Source: Clostridiales bacterium CHKCI006 (GTDB lineage Bacteria; Bacillota_I; Bacilli_A; Erysipelotrichales; Coprobacillaceae). From it: a stretch of DNA of 64,000 bases. Under the pieces are notes generated by a model. It was not told the DNA's origin, ran no database searches, and saw only the letters and a program-made list of their open reading frames with translations. Numbering within the stretch: position 1 is the stretch's first letter; the number at the start of each line of letters is the position of its first letter. A program made the translations under genes and the position numbers. The stretch covers positions 1 to 64,000 of the forward strand of contig FCNA01000087.1 in assembly GCA_900018345.1 (NCBI GenBank). Direction: 5' to 3'. Positions 15,853 to 26,700 of the stretch are shown here, in pieces.

Positions 15853-17095
15853 ATTCGCTCCTTTCTGTGTTCTTGGCCATCAGCAACCTGAAACTTGGAT
15901 CCTTAAAGATCTCGTATCTGGGACTGATGATCGGCTGATGACCGGACTGCATGATAAAGACATGACCGACCGGTGCATACATGACTTCCTCAAGAGGCAT
16001 ATTCATACGCTCAGAAACACTCTTGCAGGTCACGCGATCCATCCCACCCGGGAAATAAACATAGCGCGCACAGTTATTTAAGATCAGGGTAGCTTTATCC
16101 ATCCCATAAATGCTTTGCAGCATGCTTTCAGACTGGATCAACAGCATCACGCTCAATCCTGCACTGCGAAAGATGCTCATATATTCCGGAAAAGACTGGA
16201 TCGGTGCGGTACAGCCAAAATCATCAAAGAATAACTTGACCTTGACGGGCAGTTTCCCGTCTTCAAAAGTCTGCGCATACTCCATCAGGACTTCAATCCC
16301 ATGATCGTAGATCAAATTGGCATAATGATTTAAGGATGATTTGACCGGTGAGCAGATAATAAACAGCGCTGTTTTTTCCCTTCCTAACTGTCTGAAATCA
16401 AAGGATGGCAGCGTTTGGATGGCTTTACGAACAGTCTCAGGGAAGACCGTATTATAGGCAGCATCCAACGTATCGATAATACAGGCACCGGTCCTTTCAG
16501 AGCGTGTATTCAATTTATCGAAAGCATTGAACTTACGCCAGGCCGCACTTTCCGGATCATTCTCCTTCAAGATTTCAAAGATCTCTCTTAGCTCTGCACT
16601 GACGCCCGTTCCATAGTCAGAGGCCGTTAACTGGTCAAAGAAATCCAGAACATCACACATGTTAGGATGTTGATAAACCTGCAAAGCGGCATCAATCAAA
16701 CAATCAGATAAAGGCAGAGATTTTAAGGCCCAATAGTCATCCCTGGAATTTTGCAGACAGGAATAGACAATCTTATGACTGAGGGCCGTGATATCATCTT
16801 GACTGGCAATATCCTTTAGCGGATCATAAAAGACATCTCCAAGACTTGGTTCGTCCAGATTGATCATGTAAACTTGAAAGCCCTGGCGCTTATAAAAAGC
16901 GGCCATCCGATAGGCCTCGCGGCTCTTACCAAAATTGGCAATAATGCTGGCATCCGTATTGTGAAGCATGGTAGGGTACTCCACGGATAAGGATTTGCCG
17001 CCACCAGAAATGCCAACGACAGCAACATTGTCATTTGGACAATCCCGACTATCGCTGATCCAATGTTGCGCTAAATAAGTTTGATTGGCTGCCAT
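15851..17095 (-). CDS. Soluble VirD4/TraG-like ATPase without membrane helices
   Basis: About 414 residues from ATG 17095, chosen because AAGGAG lies upstream and it abuts the ClpP stop. Walker A is 'GISGGGKS' (28-35) and Walker B is 'LFFDDFG'. 'SVMLLIQSESMLQSIYG' and 'LNNCARYVYFPGGMD' match the conserved C-terminal blocks of type IV coupling proteins. Those proteins usually have two N-terminal membrane helices; here there are none. RecA-type hexameric ATPases of this class move DNA or proteins. Coupling to the ClpP gene suggests an unfoldase or a protein translocase as alternatives to DNA transfer. Confidence 0.8.
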   Translation of the reverse strand: MAANQTYLAQHWISDSRDCPNDNVAVVGISGGGKSLSVEYPTMLHNTDASIIANFGKSREAYRMAAFYKRQGFQVYMINLDEPSLGDVFYDPLKDIASQDDITALSHKIVYSCLQNSRDDYWALKSLPLSDCLIDAALQVYQHPNMCDVLDFFDQLTASDYGTGVSAELREIFEILKENDPESAAWRKFNAFDKLNTRSERTGACIIDTLDAAYNTVFPETVRKAIQTLPSFDFRQLGREKTALFIICSPVKSSLNHYANLIYDHGIEVLMEYAQTFEDGKLPVKVKLFFDDFGCTAPIQSFPEYMSIFRSAGLSVMLLIQSESMLQSIYGMDKATLILNNCARYVYFPGGMDRVTCKSVSERMNMPLEEVMYAPVGHVFIMQSGHQPIISPRYEIFKDPSFRLLMAKNTERSE

Positions 17096-17096
17096 T

Positions 17097-17705
17097 TCAC
17101 ATCTCTCCTTCCAGGATCTCTTTAAAAGTGATGATTCCATCACATAAACCAAATGCCATGGCCTGTTCAGGATCATAAAAGTGGTCATAGCTGATAGCTT
17201 CTTTGATCTTCTCCACACTCTGTCCAGTATGTTTGGCAAATAAAGTAATCATTTTTTGCTTTTCTTTTTCCAGCCTCTCCAGCATGGTCTTCATGGTCTC
17301 TCCATTGCCGGGAACCTGCCCCTCAAACATCGGCTGATGGATCATCAGTTCCGAAGATGGGAGCATGTAGCGGCCATGTCTGCCTGAAGCAAACAACAAC
17401 GCAGCCATACTGTAGGCCTTACCGGCAACCACCAGACGAATCGGTGTCCGGCAGCTCTGTAAAAGATCATACAAGACCATCCCTGGACGCACGCCGCCAC
17501 CTTCTGAATCAAGCAGGATCGTAATCATGGAAGAAGCATCTTCACTGACCAGAATCATGATCTTGGAAATGACCTCGGCAATCAATTCGCCAGTAATCGT
17601 TTGATCATCAATATAGATGATCCTTTTTGACAGTAATCGGGCATCCAGAGGAACCGTGGTAAAGCCATTAGCCGATTTGATCAAACTTGAACTTGTCATA
17701 TGCAT
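17097..17705 (-). CDS. ClpP-family serine protease
   Basis: The protein has 202 residues. The ClpP catalytic triad is visible: Ser99 in 'GKAYSMAALLFASG', His123 in 'SELMIHQP' and Asp174 in 'SYDHFYDPEQA'. The oxyanion region 'DSEGGGVRPGM' is also typical. It differs from the housekeeping ClpP and from phage head proteases only in context: it sits between a small Cys/His protein and a VirD4-like ATPase under promoter C, with no phage genes nearby. It probably forms a barrel protease needing an ATPase partner. AAGGAAAG precedes ATG 17705; ATG 17699 is an alternative. Confidence 0.9.
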   Translation of the reverse strand: MHMTSSSLIKSANGFTTVPLDARLLSKRIIYIDDQTITGELIAEVISKIMILVSEDASSMITILLDSEGGGVRPGMVLYDLLQSCRTPIRLVVAGKAYSMAALLFASGRHGRYMLPSSELMIHQPMFEGQVPGNGETMKTMLERLEKEKQKMITLFAKHTGQSVEKIKEAISYDHFYDPEQAMAFGLCDGIITFKEILEGEM

Positions 17706-17862
17706 ACTTCCTTTCCTTCTTTTGATTTTTATATTTCATTTTTGCCCTGGGAACATATTTTTGACAGTGCTGACAATAGGCCCGATGATGCCCGTCGCGT
17801 CCTTTGGCGCAGCTGCCTTCACAGATATATAATAAACAAGGTGTCTCTCTGTATTTAGCCAT
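17668..17862 (-). CDS. Small Cys/His-rich zinc-binding protein, first gene of unit C
   Basis: The protein has about 64 residues with Cys in 'CLLYICEGSCAKG' and 'HHRAYCQHCQKYVP', enough for one or two zinc sites, then a very basic tail 'KMKYKNQKKERK'. This suggests a nucleic-acid or protein adaptor. I place the start at ATG 17862, behind GAGGTGAG; the ATG at 17871 would lie only nine bases after the -10 hexamer of promoter C. The end overlaps the ClpP gene by 38 bases. No named family is recognised. Confidence 0.6.
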   Translation of the reverse strand: MAKYRETPCLLYICEGSCAKGRDGHHRAYCQHCQKYVPRAKMKYKNQKKERKYAYDKFKFDQIG

Positions 17863-17880
17863 CTCTCTCACCTCAATTAA

Positions 17881-17932
17881 GTTATACTAAAAATTGGGCC
17901 CGGCTTCTTCTTTGAATCCGACCAAAAAGTTT
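17881..17932 (-). promoter_or_regulatory. Promoter C: shared 52-bp element upstream of the ClpP unit
   Basis: AAACTTTT begins at 17932 on the minus strand, with GG before it as in promoters A and D. Three bases and TCGGATT follow, and the hexamer TATAAC stands at 17886-17881, exactly the same distance as in the other copies. Confidence 0.85.
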
Positions 17933-17939
17933 CCAACAC

Positions 17940-17969
17940 AAAAAAAGTGAAGAATCAGCCATTCTTCAC
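17940..17969 (-). terminator. Intrinsic terminator just upstream of promoter C
   Basis: GTGAAGAAT (17947-17955) pairs with ATTCTTCAC (17961-17969), followed by seven Ts on the minus strand. It backs up the terminator at 18051-18083 and insulates promoter C from the WYL gene. Confidence 0.8.
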
Positions 17970-18050
17970 TCCCATACCCCACCGATCATGCAGGTCGGCA
18001 TACATCTAGTCTTATTGTTTTTTTATGCTTCTTAGAATCTCTCAAATACC

Positions 18051-18083
18051 AAAAAAGACGCATCTTATCGTCATAGATGCGTC
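18051..18083 (-). terminator. Intrinsic terminator after the WYL gene
   Basis: GACGCATCT (18057-18065) pairs with AGATGCGTC (18075-18083), followed on the minus strand by six Ts. Confidence 0.85.
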
Positions 18084-18091
18084 AATGTTCG

Positions 18092-19726
18092 TTATACGCC
18101 TGCAAAGGAAGCTTTTGTCTTTTCAATTTCGAGCTGTTCCTTGAGACGCTGTTGATATTCTTGATAAATGTTGCTGTCGCGATCTAAAATTCGGATCACT
18201 GGTCCATAGCTTAATAAACGCGTCACCAGTTCCATCCAGTCATTATCCTGATAATAGATGGTCAGTGTATAGACCTTCTGATTTCTGTCATATCGGCATC
18301 TTTTCTTCCACGGCGATAATTCATAGAGGATGCGGTCAGGTGTATTCTTTTCTTCACTCAATTCAATGGTCAAAGAAGCCTGATGTTCTCCACGATAAGC
18401 TTCCAAAGCTGCATAAGCGCTGTCGTAAGCGAAGGTCTCTTCTTTCAAAACTTGACACGCTTCGATCCTAGCCAGATTCATCAAAGTGATGGTCTGCCGT
18501 TTTTCCGAATAGAAATAACTTCTGAACACATTATCTCTTTGATCATATTCGATCATGATCGGATAAAAAACGCCGCTGAATTCCGGTTGATGTCTAGGAT
18601 TATACTGAATAAAGACTTTTTGGTGATGTTCGATGGCCCCCAGCAACAAATTCATGAAGTTCCTTTCCTGCTGTTTTACCTGATCACTGACGGCAAAGCG
18701 ATCGGTCTGAATGATAGAAGCCAATAATAACGGCTTGTCATCAGCTAAGGTCTGCCGGATGCTTTGAATCTCTTCTTCATTCAGGAATAAAGTCATTTTG
18801 GGATCTGACAAAATCGTCAACAACCAGCGGCATTCCAGCTTCGATAAAGGCAGGATCGCTGTATTGAAAGATCTTTCCTCAGTCTGATATTTCTTTAAAT
18901 AGGCGACAGCCCACCTACCATTTGGCGATGGATCGGGTTTGGCCTGCCACATGCCATACTGGTTTTTGCCTGTCCAAAAGCCCTTGATCTCCATCACGCC
19001 TTTTTTCATAAAGGCCCCTGATTGAATCAATTCCCAGATCGTATCGTGCAATAACGCTTTACTTTGCAAGCCCAGTTGGGCTTCATATGCCTTGATCACC
19101 TCATCCATGATCATCTGAATCTCTTCTTCCAAGAAAGCTTCCCGATCATCACTGTAAATGGTCATCAGGACCGCTCCGATCACCGCATAATAAATACTGA
19201 AGTACTCATTAAAGAGCTGCATATGCGCCTTGGATGGACGGCTTTGATAGTGGCATGTTGGCGGAATGGACCATGGCATCGATGGTGAAAACGAAGTGTC
19301 ATGCTGTCTTAATCCGTTTTCATTGACATCGACCATTTGGGCCAGATCCTCGGCAATATCAAAGTTCAGCCCTTTCAGATCGATCAGCCGTTTATAAAAA
19401 CTGCGCAGCCAGGGACGGAGTTCCCGATCATCCGTTACTTTCACTTTAAATCCAATGGCATCCGGATAAAGCTGAATCTCTCCCATCCTTTTTTCTCTAG
19501 CCAGACGTTCTCGAATAAACCCCTCTTTTTCAAAGTCACAGGCGATCTTCATGTCGATTGCATACAACGGCACTTTTTGTTTGGCATTGCCGATGGGTTC
19601 ATAGGTAGTGGAAGCTCCCCAGCAATATTTCAATGCCTCTCTCACATTCTGAAGATCTGCCTGAACGATTGCCTGATCGATGCCTTCCAGCTTGCTGACG
19701 ATCTCGACATGGTCGATAAATTCCAA
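18092..19726 (-). pseudogene. Double-WYL regulator, C-terminal part after a frameshift
   Basis: This 544-codon frame is the continuation of the protein that starts at 20724. Its beginning is not a real start: reading upstream in the same frame gives 'REYVSFYEPFTRSYSHLRL', the missing strands of the first WYL domain. A second WYL domain lies near residues 375-445 ('VFIQYNPRHQPEFSGVFYP', 'QTITLMNLARIEA'). WYL proteins are ligand-sensing transcription factors, very often regulators of defence loci. With the N-terminal part it would make a protein of about 877 residues. It could be a real mutation, a sequencing error or recoding. Confidence 0.75.
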
Positions 19727-20724
19727 ACGCAGATGCGAATAACTGCGCGTGAAAGGTTCATAAAATGAAACATATTCCCGACCGCTGTAGCACTCGTGCG
19801 GATTTCTAAAGGGAAACAGATCAGTGACCCGCTCTCACCTGTCACCGCATGCCGGTAATCGATCTTGCACCAGTCTTGCTTTTCAATGGCCTCGAGCAGG
19901 TCAAGTAAACTATAATCATTTAAAGACTGCATATAATAGGCGTGTTTGAAACGAAAAGCACTCTTGGATGTTGAAGAGAATCTACCTAACAAAATACTGC
20001 CCACCGTTCCAAGGCTGGCATATTTAGAAAAGAAATCCAGTGCGTCAATGAAATGCGCTTGAAAGTTTGGGTCAACACGTTCACCATTTTTCAACAGCTG
20101 ATCGAGTGTCTTCTCCTTTAACAGCCAGCGATGGGTCGCTTTCTTTCTATGCTCGGAAATATCTGAAATAAATCCCATTTCCTTTAGCTCTTTGAGTTTC
20201 TTATTGATCGTATTATTTTCGCCTTCAAAAAGCGGTGCGCCGTCAGGATAAAAGCATAGTAGTTCTGAAGAAGTCAGTGGATTTCCTCTTTCCAGATCAT
20301 CTTCAAAGCGAAGATAACCGTCGGATAAAGTATCGTTGATCTCTAATGATTCCACCCCTCTCAAAAGCCTCACCTTCTTGCTTAAAGCAAAGATGGTATT
20401 AAAGAAACATTTGGGATCACGCTCATTGTAACGACAAAAACGATAAATACGATGAAACGGATTGACCGGCATGGACCAGGAATCCGCACTCATAAAGAAA
20501 ACCTGTTTTTTATCCACCGACCATTCAAAATAATCCTTTAAGAGATTGTTCAAACGATTCCAGTCATCATTAATGGTTTTGGTGGTTGGCTTTAGTTCCC
20601 CTTTATCATTTTCACTCTGCAATTCCATATATGATTTAAAACCATAAGTATAATAATCACGTATCACGTTTTTAAATTTACTGTCGAAAGACCCTGCCCC
20701 GATCAGTTCATCATGCTTTGCCAT
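19642..20724 (-). pseudogene. Double-WYL regulator, N-terminal part before a frameshift
   Basis: The authentic start (ATG 20724, GGAGGTGAG upstream) and residues 1 to about 300 belong to a WYL regulator: a winged-helix-like region around 'NTINKKLKELKEMGFISD', then the start of WYL domain 1 ('WCKIDYRHAVTGE'). At about 19825-19835 the frame must shift by one base to keep the domain ('RVTDLFPFRNPHECYSGREY'). Without the shift the protein ends in about 45 unrelated residues. The distance 20724-18092 is one base short of a whole number of codons, as expected for a single deletion. Confidence 0.75.
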
Positions 20725-20758
20725 AATGTCTCACCTCCACCACCATCCATTGTAACAT

Positions 20759-20790
20759 AAAAAAGACAGGATGTCTAATTGACACCTGCC
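20759..20790 (-). terminator. Intrinsic terminator after the giant NTPase gene
   Basis: On the minus strand GGCAGGTGTC and GACATCCTGTC fold into a stem with one mismatch or G-T pair and end in six Ts, directly after the stop at 20791. The WYL gene therefore needs read-through or its own promoter; a weak candidate is TACAAT just before its ribosome site. Confidence 0.7.
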
Positions 20791-23700
20791 TTATTGACTC
20801 AGCTCAATGATCCTTAAAAATTCTCCTTCTCTAAATAAGACATCAATCAACCAGGTGAAATTAGCCTGCGTGATCGGGGTCGCTTCATGGGCTGATCGAT
20901 TGCGAATGGCCTGGACCACAGCCAGATCTTGAGCGTGTTTTGACCATTTTTGATTGATTGAAGCACCGTCATCCTCTACCTGGCTTAAGCGGCGGATCTT
21001 CGATCTGATTGGTTTGGCATAGAAGGCCTGAGGCTGGTTGATATCATTGTCTTTTCTGCCGGATACAATACTATGCGAGAAGGACCCGATCGTCAGATCC
21101 TTACAAGGCAGAATCGTCAGACCATCTTCTGCCAACAGTTCGCTAAAGCGTTTGCCTTTCGAATTGAGCGTATCACGTCCCAAGCGTTCGATATAAAGCG
21201 GGGTATGCCATTTCTTCAGGCTGGCTTCCACAACTTTACAATACATCATAGCAACCGGACAGTAATCCAATTCATCAACACTCTCCTGCATATTTTCGCT
21301 GATGCGTTCAAAGACATTATGCAGCATGACGGCAAAGCTTAATGGGGTCACGATTTCTGTTGGCAATTGACGAATACGATCAAGCTCTTCAGATGAATGT
21401 AATCCAAGTAACGCGATCCATCGCGCTTCTGTGACCTCGGTAAAGTCTTCTGTTGCCACTGCAGCCCCGACCGTATCACTGATCAACTGCTGTCTGGCCG
21501 GCTCGGTCAGTTCCTCGATCCGTTCTTCCACATCAATGATATCTTCATTGGTATCACACGCTGCTCTTTCCTGCTTTAATGCCAGCAGTTTCGTTTGATC
21601 CTCATTCGACAGATAGGCACTGACGGTAGGCAGATGGCGTAAAGCCTCTGCAAATTCTCTGGAATCCGCCTGTCCTGCCAGTAAAGTATGAAAAGCATTA
21701 TTGATAGTCTTGGCATTGATGACAAGTTTGTTGCCCTGAACCACATCGCCATGGTAATTCTGGGTGACATTCACGCCTTTACCATATTGTGTTCCAATGC
21801 CCTTGCGGATGTCTTCCGGAAACTTCCCGATGATCTTGATGGCATCACCCAAGTCGAATTTTTCCTGATTTGAGGCAATGATCTCGTTGATCTCTTCCAC
21901 ATAGTTTGGTGTTGCACTTTCTATCTGGTGTTCCTGGTTATCCAGTTCTTTCATCCTGGCTTCTGTTGTCTGACTTTTAAAGAAATCAAAATAGAACATG
22001 GTCGTAAAACGATAACGATCATTTTTGACTTCTAAGATTCCTCTGGCCACCAGGATCTTCAAGGCCAGATCGATCTCCCGAGCACTACGATTGGCAAAGA
22101 AATCACGAATTCGATGATAAGAGATATCGGAACGATCGGGATCGCTTGCCAGTTCGTGAGCAATCAGCAAGAGGTATTTCATTTCTTCATCAAGATTCTT
22201 ATTGTTGTGGGCAATCAGCTGACTGTACACTTTCCCTTCTTTACTGGAAAGCAGGGAGTAAGCGATCTCGGTCATATCCGAAGAATAGATCTTTTGGCGC
22301 TTGGCATATTCGCCCTTGCGCAACCGATCCAGGATCTCATTACCGAAGATCTTCCCACAGATCGCATTGCCGCCGGTATATTGATGCAAAAGCTCTAAAG
22401 CGGGCGTCGAGAAAGGACGGTGATGATGCCATACATGTTCATCTTCCAGCATGGCAATAAAATCTTCTTTTTCCAACTGTCCGACACAAACACTGTTTCC
22501 AGCTGTACGAATGGTAAAATCATTCCATTTAGGATCATCATTGCATTCAAAGACACGCAGCAGATCATCCGAACCACAGAGAACCAGCCTGATGTTTTCC
22601 AAATTGTATTTCACGCTGCTGCATAAATTAGCCAATTCTGATTCCTTACCGGATAGACGGGATAAGGTCTGCTGGAATTCATCATATAGCAGCCAGATCT
22701 CACAATCATATCTTTTGAGCAGGCGGGAAATCGCTGTATATTGACTGAGGATGGACCCGGCATGATTGAGGATATTCTGAATTCCCGCCAGGACCTCAGA
22801 TGGGAAAGTCCTGCCAAAGAACTGATAGCGGCTATCGTACGCTGAAAGCCTGAAAGGCGCTAAGAAAATATATTCCAGCATGTCCTCATGGATCCCCTGC
22901 TGTGGATCAAGCATACTCTTTGTATAATCCTCAGGATGTCCTTCCCCGGCAATCATGATACTTAAGATGGCCCGCTCAGGATGTTCCTTGCAATAAGTAT
23001 CAATATAATCATTATTAATATAATTCATCAAAGAGGACTTACCGGCTCGCGATGGCCCGTAGATCACCACCAGCTGCTGCGCTAACAATTCCTGAATCAG
23101 CGCTTTCTCCTGATGGCGGCCATAGCCCTTGATCATTCGGGTAAAAGCGGGAACCGCTGTTTCATAGCTGGTTCCTAAAGAAACAAGATCACTTGTCAAC
23201 AGATCCGTCCTTTCGGTTTCATATGTTAATCGTCGCTTTTCATTATTGCAGATGATCTCGTCATCCACGATCAAATTGAGGATGACTTCTACCTGATCAT
23301 GATTCTTGATCCTGGAAAGAAGACTTGGGTGAAGAGCATACACCTGTCCACACACATCGCCCGGTCTGAGTTCGACGATACTGCTGAAAGCAGCATTATC
23401 ATAAACGATCGGTGTTTCCCCGTTCAGACCAGCCTTCACTTCCAGGCGAGCCGACTTTAAAGCCAGTGCCTTATTCCCATTGTTCTTGATCTCATAAAAG
23501 ATACGATCATCTTCCACCCGCATGGCTTCATTGCAGACATCAAGGATTAACCGATACCCATTTTCCAACTGCTTCAAGCTCTCGTCTACGGCACTGATAA
23601 AGGCTCTTTCATAATCGGAACAGTTCACGGCTGCATTCAGGTTTTTACGCCATGGTCCCAGCCAATTCAATTGTTTCATCTTTGTATCGCATTGGCGCAT

Positions 23701-26700
23701 CGCCTCCATACATTGCAGGACCGGACGACTGAGATCATCAATGATACGATTCGGATTGCCAATAACCGGATGGGCCATGATGGCTTTGATCCTGTCAAAG
23801 GAAGAAAGCCAGATCGATAAGCTTAGCCTACTGGTTCCTAAAACAAAGCGTTCGGCTCTTTTTAGCTGCTCGCGAATGGTTTCTTTTTCCTTATTGACAT
23901 CGCTCAATAATTCATAAACATCCATGATGCTCAAAAGGATCGCAAACTTCGCGTCATGATCAAAGGTTTCTTCATCCTCCGTGATCAGAAGTGAACCAAA
24001 CGCAATGACCAGTTCATTATAAGTCTTTCTTGTCACTTTCGCTCTTTTACTTTCCAGCTGACGATAGATCTCATAGAGCTGATCTGGATCATGAATGTAG
24101 CTGAAGAGCTTCTTATAAGAACCAAGACTGCCTAAATTCTGATACTGATAAACGGCCTCTTCCAGACTGATGGTCCTGTTGTCGACCGCCTGAGAGATGA
24201 AATCCAGATCCCCGGCCTCTTTTTCAGTAGACAGGGTCGCAACCGTGCGGGAGTTACTGATCAAAACAAAGCGCTCGCTCCGTCCTTCCAGATAAGCTTC
24301 CAGGTCAGTTCGTTCCTGATTCAGCAAAGCAGGCAGTTCACTTTTCGCCACGATCTTGCTATAAGCCTCCCTGGCTTCGTTTCTTTGACGATTCAGGGCA
24401 TACCAGATGGCTAAGAGGTAGTCATATAGAGACATCTGTGAGATGGAGCGGAACACTGGTTCCCAGGCCTGAATCTTTTCTAACGTGCAGCGATGGCGCG
24501 TATTCCGAACATCAGCTCCAAAAAAGTCCACAATGGTTGACGGATAACTTGTTTCCCATAAGGCCGACATGACCAGATCCCAGTGATCCATCAGCAGATC
24601 ATGATGGGTTTTCAAGGCCTGATCCAGCTTTTGATAGGATTCTAAAGGTTGATTCTGTTTTTGAAGACGGCAAATTGCAATAATGATATCGGTCATCTCA
24701 TGGTTATGAAGACGCTGCAGCTCTTTTAAGACATAGCCAAGCTTGGCGGAAAAGGCTGACATCCGCCTTACCTCTTCATCGGTATATACGCCATTGAAGG
24801 TGATCAGGTATTTATCTAATAACTGCATGTTTAATTCACGATAATTCGTATAGGTCATCATCTCGTAAAGATCAGCCAGCGCCACGTCACTGTATGCATC
24901 CATATGAGAGATAAAGTCCTGCCATTGATTCGAGATAATGGATAGAAGAATGATCTTTTGGTGGCGTTCGGTCATCTGAGGACTGGCCAAAAGATGCAGC
25001 AGGCACTCCTTAAAATGCTTATAGTTAGGGTAAACATCTGAAAAATGCTGGTGATTTTGCATCAAGGCAACGATGCCTTCATCATCTTCATGACCAAGCA
25101 GGAGCGAAGCCGCTAAAATGCGATGATAACGGTTTTGCGTCCAGACAAGATAAGGCGTTCGGTCGTTCTGCAGCTGGCGACGATAACAGACATCCATCAT
25201 TTCCACATAAGCCTGGATCTCCTCTGGGCGGCTCGTACCATAATGCGGAACGACAATCAGTCCGGCGTTCTCCATCGCTCTAGGTTCCACCATACTGATC
25301 TGGACCACGTGACGGATCAGCTGATAGCGATAATCAAGCGGATCATTGCGCTCTCTTAAAACATTGATCAATTCCACATTCGGATAATCCGCAAAGACAC
25401 TTAAGAAATCCTGAACAAACTGCTCCTGCCATCCAGGATCAGGAATGTCTATGTCCTTTTGACAGATCTGTTCCAGAGCATGACTCAAACGATTTTCTGT
25501 TTCATTTCTAATCCAGATATCCGACTTGAGAAATTGCTGAATTTCCTGCAAATAGCGATTCTTTTGGATCAGTCTGACCAATCCCTGGAAAAGAAAATTC
25601 TTGGACTGATTACTGTTGCAGTAAGAAAGATATTTATCAAAGTCAGGCTGGATCCACGCTTCGCTTTGTTCAAGCAATTTCACCGCGATCATTAAGAAGA
25701 TGGCCTCACGCGTCTTTACATAACGATCCAGCAGCGCTTCATAAAATGCCTGAAGCGGATAATCTGGCTGTACCCACTGTAAACCCCATAAACCATTTAA
25801 AGTAAACAAATGGTTCTTACATACAGCAATATCATAAAAGAGATTCCAGTAAGTAAGCGGCGCCTCACCAATCAAAGGCAAGTTCAAGGAAAAGATGTTA
25901 CAGCTGTAATAACCATCTAAGAGCCCTTTCCAGATGGATGCATACAAACTCTCATAAGAGCGACTTAAACGACGATCACGTGACAGCTCCAGGATCACTT
26001 TCTCATAAGAAGCCATACCATACCTTCCGATATAACTAGTAATAATCGCATAATGAAGCATATCCATTCGCTCCTGGCGATCTGTCCACAGAGCTTTTTT
26101 GAGCATCTGATTCCAGAAGCGATCCTTCTCACCGCTGGAGAGCAAAAAGCGAATCTCCTGATTAAAAGACGCCACCGGGAGCTTATACTGACTGGAATGT
26201 TCCGGCACAGGAATCTTCCTGGCCCACTCGACAAAAGCATCGAAATCTTCAGAAGACAATGCCCGCAAGGCCTGTTTGACAACCAAAACATGATTGAAAC
26301 CCTGCTGATTGGCATCAATCCCATGACTTCTCAGAACACCATTGATCTCACTATATGGTTTAGGGTGTAGCGTCTGATGCATGGCTCGATAAGGCGCATA
26401 CATATAAGCCACTTTGAGATGATTTCCCAAAAAGAGATATAAAGCAAATAAAGTCTCAATGCCATCGCTATCTGAGGCACTCAATCCTTCTAAAAGAATG
26501 ACTTCCGCCAATTTGGCAGGAATTCCATGCACAAAGATCACATTTCCTTTTTCTGAAAAACCATAAGTCTGATTGTTCGCAATGAGGATCTGGCGCAGCT
26601 TGGCTTTTTTCTCAGCGACATTCATCACATCATTGGTCTGAACATATTTGATGGCCTCGAGAAAACGCCGTTCTCCGATCAGTGCTTCGATGGCTTGCGT

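Noticed and set aside
15851-17862. ClpP and VirD4-like genes as prophage packaging or conjugation remnants
   Set aside because: No capsid, portal, terminase, relaxase or channel genes lie near them, the ATPase lacks membrane helices, and both share the promoter type of the surrounding locus.
22114-22626. Several overlapping plus-strand open frames of 60-100 codons
   Set aside because: They lie antisense to the NTPase part of the giant protein, overlap each other and have no ribosome sites; they are shadows.
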